Origin: Miscanthus floridulus
Lineage: Eukaryota; Streptophyta; Magnoliopsida; Poales; Poaceae
Direction of reading: 5' to 3'
Assembly (NCBI RefSeq): GCF_019320115.1
Contig: NC_089584.1
Span: 58,462,852-58,526,851, forward strand
Length of the DNA: 64,000 nt
Each line of letters opens with the position of its first letter. Position 1 is the stretch's first letter. The notes under the pieces are model-generated. The model did no database searches, was not told the origin of the DNA, and saw only the letters and a list, made by a program, of their open reading frames with translations. This document shows positions 59,565 to 64,000 of this stretch, piece after piece. Both the position numbers and the translations under genes were made by a program.

Positions 59565-59826
59565 TGGCAACATAGTGATAAAAATGGTTCAACATGTACA
59601 ACTTATTATAGAACCGTAAAATAGACATTGTGTCCTAAGCAAGACTTCAATTATTACATCAAGAATCATTTTAAATCCAAATTTTGATGCCTACATGGCA
59701 ACATAGTGATAAAAATGGTTCAACATGTACTACTTATTATAGAACCATAAAATAGATATTGTGTCATAAGCAAGAATTCAATTATAACATCAAGAATCAT
59801 TCTAAATCCAAATTTCGATGCCTCCG
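59565..59826 (+). repeat. 131-bp tandem duplication
   Basis: Units at 59565 and 59696 start TGGCAACATAGTGATAAAAA and differ at about ten positions. Confidence 0.9.
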
Positions 59827-60474
59827 TTCCCTCACCTTCTACTATGTCCCTCCCTTTGACTGTCGAACTATCACCAATCTCATGTGCGTCCCTTCCTTGG
59901 TAGGGAATCAAGGTGACAACGCATCCGAAGGATGTGGTGATGATGACAAAGCAGGCATCAAAGTCATGATGGTGCTATTGAGGTCGAACTCACCTAGTGA
60001 GTGCATCTCCATGGTGAGTGTGGTAAAACCTTCTAAGTTATAGGACCCACATGCGCTTGTCACTGTCCAATGACCTTTGATGACTATCCATATGTTCCTG
60101 GTAACTTAGGAAGTCTATCGGGTGTATCGGGGAACCCCGAATCATCCACAATTTCCGTGCAGGATCACATTACAGAGTCATTGCAGTATTACAACATTTA
60201 TTCAAATATATACATTAGAGTAAAATTGCAAAAGTCTTACGATAACTTAGTTTACAAACCAGTTGTTTCAAACCTTACAAACTATGTTCGATAATTATTA
60301 CAAACCATAGTAGTAGTGGAGTGGCATAATTAACATAAACATAACACACAAAATAAGCATCCTACCCAAGGATCACACATTCACTTATCGTCATCGACAG
60401 GAACAACAGTCATGCAGCAAGGTCCAAAACAGACCTGCTCATGAGGCTCACCTACAATAAGGGTCAATGAACCC

Positions 60475-60492
60475 TGAGTACAAAAGTACTCA
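60475..60492 (-). promoter_or_regulatory. Conserved LTR hairpin in the Tekay-like LTR
   Basis: Minus strand TGAGTAC-tttt-GTACTCA forms a perfect 7-bp stem in the same context (GTTAAGTCTTG before, GGGTTCA after). Confidence 0.55.
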
Positions 60493-62910
60493 ACAAGACT
60501 TAACTGGAATAAAAACTGAGAAGACTCAGGAATGCAGGCTCAGGGATTCAAGGTATGGCTTTAGCAATACTCAAAGTTATTTTGCATAAAATCTCTTTAA
60601 CAAAATTTTAGTATTTCAACATTTAAACTTCATAAGAACCATATATGAATCTACCATGATCCATAATGAGATCATGAATTTCATATCAAACTCTTTCTCA
60701 AACCTTACTCAAGTTTTAGTTATTAAACTACGATGATGAACAGTGAGTTGAGTCTCTATAACCAAGGAGCAACGACGATTCGAACCGATTATAAACCCAG
60801 CTAGGGATTCCAGACCACACGACATATGCAGGTCCCCGACTTACATATATCAACCTACCCTCGGATCTTCTAAAACAAGAATAGGTCCACACCACCCGAG
60901 AATATAGTACTCCACCAATCCAGCCCATTACCACATGGGTACACGCTATTCCTGCCATCTCTCCACTCCCAGTGCGCAAGTAGCCATTGTCGTATTAGAA
61001 TAGCCGTGTTAAGGCTTACCGGAGTATGTGGTTAGTACTACAAAGTCTCACCTCATGCAATTCAACAACAGACGGACCTTAATCAACACAGGCGGAAAGA
61101 AGCTGCTCACAAGACCTCCATGTCTTGTGGCTCTCACACACCGAGTCTGCCCGGTCTAGATTTATTACTTCCCATGCTCATATCTCATGATAACATAAGT
61201 AACCAAAGATCCATTTGAAACTCGTAGGTGACAGGTAATCACTCGACTAAGCATGACTAAGCATAATTAGGCATTTACGAATAAAATAGGTAACAAGGTA
61301 GATATGGGAAAACAAGGTTGGTAATGCACCAATTAGGTTTCCACTTGACTCCTAATCACTTAATGCAGTATAGAAAAGCAAAAGCGATAAAATTTGTAAA
61401 ACACAAGGTAGGGTTAAATGCATCCGAGGCTTGCCTTGGTTTATAGAAAAGTCAGGTTCCCGCGACGTTCCACAATTATCAGGTCTAACCTCAACAGATG
61501 GATTAACCTCCTCCGCAACTTGATTAACTAGCACGTGTTCACCTTCGTTCACTACACGTAGTAACAATGCCATGTTTAACATGATGCAGGATATGAAAAT
61601 GATACTTGATGATGGATGCAAAATTAACAACTCGAATACAACTTTCCTTCATGGTACAGTTGCAAGTCAAACTAACTAAATCTTTTTCGTAACACATACA
61701 TCAATTGCCAAGGTTCATTACCAACTAATGACCCAAGGTCATCACTCAATCAAAAATTCAAGAAAAACCTAAATCATTAAAGGTTACTATTTGCTTTTAT
61801 GAATTAATTATTTAATTCAAAATTATGAAATAAATCAACTTGTTCCAATTGAGCTCAAAATTTTTGTAAAGGTTCATCACATGATAAGTAAGTGGCAAAA
61901 CAAATTTCATAATTTTTGGATAATTAATTAAGCCTAGAAAAATCATGGAAACTTATTTAGTAATTAATTGAGCAATTTTTTTTATCATATTCAAAAAGTA
62001 CTAAAAAACAACATTTCACATTTTTCTTAAATAATATACATCATAGAGAGATCACACAAAAATTTTCATAATTTTTGGAACTCTAAATAATTCTACACAA
62101 AAATAACAAAAACTATCACTATTCAATCAAATATGCAAAATAGAAAAATCCATTTTGAACGCTGAGTCACTGACAACCGACCCCATATGTCATCTTCAAC
62201 CTTCAGCACTGACCATGGCGATGACATGCTGACCAGCGATAACTCACTGTCGGTGAGGTCACTAGCGACAGCGAAGTCACCAACACGATCACAACAACAT
62301 GGCGCATCGATTTGTGGCACTAGCGAGATCAATTACGAACTGGACCAAGCACTATGCTGGCCATGGTGGCCACAACTGCACGACAGTGCTACACCGGCGA
62401 CAGGAGACTGGTAAAGGTGAAACAAATGACTTGGGAAGAACCAGGAGCTCACCCTGATCACGTTGAAGGCGATGGACGAGCCGGAGGAACAACGGAGAGG
62501 CGGGTCGATGGTCACAGCGATCACGGCGGAGCAAGGATCGTTGGTGGCGGTGTTCTTGCGACTGTGGTGCACAAAACGGTCACTCAACCGAGCACAAAGC
62601 ACCATGGCATCATGGCGAAGCTGAATCAAGACTCTGCAAGGTCAGAGACTCACCACAGAGCTCTGGCCACGGTGAAGCAGGATCACCGGTGACGCTGCCG
62701 ACCGTGAGGAAGAAACATGACGAGCAGCGGTTCCCGGTGAAGTCAGGAGACCAGAGCTAGCTGGCTGGATGTGCAAGAACTAGGTAGAGCTAGAATAGGC
62801 TTTGCCAAGCTGGCAACGGTGCTAGGTCGACGGCGAGAGCTCGACGAAGTTATGGCGGCGGCGTCGAGAAAATAGAGGAGAAAGAAAGAAGAACGGCGAC
62901 GACGCCTGAG

Positions 62911-62918
62911 CTTTATAG
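62911..62918 (-). promoter_or_regulatory. TATA box in the Tekay-like LTR
   Basis: CTATAAAG on the minus strand, followed by CTCAGGCGTCGTCGCCG. It lies about 680 bp into the LTR. Confidence 0.6.
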
Positions 62919-63596
62919 GGCGGCAAAAACGCAAGGAGGCGACACGCAGTGGCCTACTTGTGCCAGCGCAAAGCCGAGGGCGGCCACAGGCGCAACTAGA
63001 AGCCAGGAGAAGGAAGCCGGCGGTGACAGCTGCCCGCGGTTACTGTTCAACATATTTACAAAATTGCCATTCATCAAAATTTTGAAATTACTCCCAAATT
63101 TGTATAACAACTCAAAAATGTCCAAAAATAAAAGTTGCTCAAAATTCAAAGTTCTACAACTTTGCTTTTATAACCACCCCCTAATTTGGTCTACATTTTG
63201 AAATGCAAATTTGAGTTCAAATAGGGGACATTTAAAGAATTTTGCCTTTTCAAATTACTTCAAATTTTTCTTAACAACTTTGAAAACTCCAAAAACAAAC
63301 TTTGTATAACTTGACAAGCTCTACACTTTTGCTTTTAGGCTCAACCCCAAAATATGTTTAGATTTTGAAATGAGTTTTCAGGGTAGGATTTAAATACTAA
63401 AAATCATGGTTTTCTTGAAAATTCAAATCCAAACCAAATTTTGAACTTGATTCAAACAATACAATTCAACACATACCACATAAAGGTAAACTTGTTTTAG
63501 TGTATGCATATCAAAATTTTCACTAAAGGCTAAATGTTTTGCAATGCATATGATGACATGGCAGGTTTTAGTATTTAAACACCCGAGGTGTTACAA

Positions 63597-63611
63597 TCCT
63601 TCCCCCTAAAA
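63597..63611 (-). promoter_or_regulatory. Polypurine tract of the chromovirus
   Basis: Minus strand TTTTAGGGGGAAGGA, one base from the LTR start. It is preceded by AGGACGAGATTTC, a conserved context of grass chromoviruses. Confidence 0.8.
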
Positions 63612-63758
63612 GAAATCTCGTCCTAAGATTCAAAGCCATAGGGTAAGTAATGGAAAATGAAATGTGTTAGTCCAAAAACATCCAAAACCTATTCATAAAA
63701 TAGCTAAGGTCCCTTTATAAAACACAACTTATAACAACCGAGCTCAACTAACATTACT

Positions 63759-64000
63759 CTATATTGACGCAAGAAACTCTGGAAATTTCTCTAGCAAGTA
63801 ATCTTCGGATTCCCAAGTAGCTTCTTCTTCGGAATGTTGATTCCATTGTATCTTTAGAACTTGATTGTCCTCCTTCGAGTAATACAGTCTTTCTGATCCA
63901 GAACTTGGATAGGATATTCGGAATAGGTCAAATCAGGTTCAAGTTCCACTCCTTCAACCTCAACATTCTGCTCAGGCACTCAGAGACACTTCTTTAATTG
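63759..64000 (-). pseudogene. pol: Integrase C-terminus and chromodomain of a Tekay/Del-like chromovirus
   Basis: The minus strand from the right edge encodes EVEGVELEPDLTYSEYPIQV, LDQKDCITRRRTIK, and then, after a 1-bp shift near the middle, VLKIQWNQHSEEEATWESED, YLLEKFPEFLASI and TAG at 63761-63759. The TRRRTIK-x-x-K-x-QW, ATWE and W/L/F spacing is the chromodomain that tethers chromovirus integrase to marked chromatin. The single-base deletion separates the two halves. The N-terminal part of pol lies beyond the window. Confidence 0.88.

Larger units (their letters stand above)
60019..63595 (-). repeat. 3' LTR (3577 bp) of a Tekay/Del-like chromovirus
   Basis: On the minus strand it starts TGTAACACCTCGGGTG at 63595, right after a polypurine tract, and ends GGTTTTACCACA at 60019. 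A TATA box lies at 62918-62911 with a GC-rich transcribed part after it (62180-62900). It shares the 3' hairpin block with LTR-A, LTR-B and LTR-C but differs in its first half. The element body lies to the right of the window. The insertion is into CACTA-3-associated sequence. Confidence 0.85.

Noticed and set aside
62187..63149. Open frames in the Tekay-like LTR
   Set aside because: They fall in the LTR leader region, overlap on opposite strands and show no domain.

Overview
The window is plant nuclear DNA that consists almost entirely of transposable elements. It most likely comes from a grass. The evidence is the combination of Ty3/gypsy lineages (a Tat-type element with an antisense extra gene, Athila-type elements with a tRNA-Asp primer site, and chromoviruses whose 4-5 kb LTRs begin TGTAACACC), Ty1/copia, CACTA elements with 'TTTAGTCCCGG' subterminal repeats, a TAA-flanked Tourist-like MITE and GT-AG introns. 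Species cannot be fixed from the sequence. I see no intact host gene, no rRNA, no clean tRNA gene and no bacterial feature. Family and domain names rest on motif recognition; no database search was run.

Layout. 1-11552: the 3' two thirds of a decayed Tat-lineage Ty3/gypsy element (here Tat-1): gag, protease-RT-RNase H-archaeal-type RNase H-integrase in one frame broken by about twenty stops, a 110-bp tandem repeat, an antisense spliced extra gene with its own TATA box, and a 403-bp 3' LTR. 11553-11670: an inverted start of a related LTR. 11671-18089: the least repetitive part, with a Tourist-like MITE, a CACTA-type MITE carrying a tRNA-like module, the last two exons of a WAT1-related transporter gene, a LINE 3' end and a probable copia LTR.

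18103-60018 is a one-sided stack of insertions read left to right: copia (minus strand) is cut by Athila-1 (19439), which is cut by CACTA-2 (21026); then come Athila-2 (24020), Tat-2 (25751), Athila-3 (32087) and CACTA-3 (34626). Three chromovirus-type LTRs sit in the stack as apparent solo LTRs: LTR-A (25914-30586, TSD CCACC) inside the Tat-2 LTR, LTR-B (35142-45364, TSD ATAGC/ATAGA) inside CACTA-3, and LTR-C (36438-41772, TSD ATCCT) inside LTR-B. CACTA-3 resumes at 45365 with a TNP2-type transposase pseudogene and a long tail. The tail holds repeats and what look like captured host gene pieces: two B3 domains, a GCFC domain resembling TFIP11/STIP, and possibly a zf-XS-like motif. From 60019 to the right edge is the 3' LTR and chromodomain end of a minus-strand Tekay/Del-like chromovirus.

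No coding unit here looks competent. The value of the window is structural: the nesting order gives a relative history of insertions. Several unusual modules recur in more than one copy: a repeated LTR-end plus primer-binding-site unit in all three Athila copies, a hairpin conserved in four chromovirus-type LTRs, and tRNA-like sequences inside two different CACTA elements.
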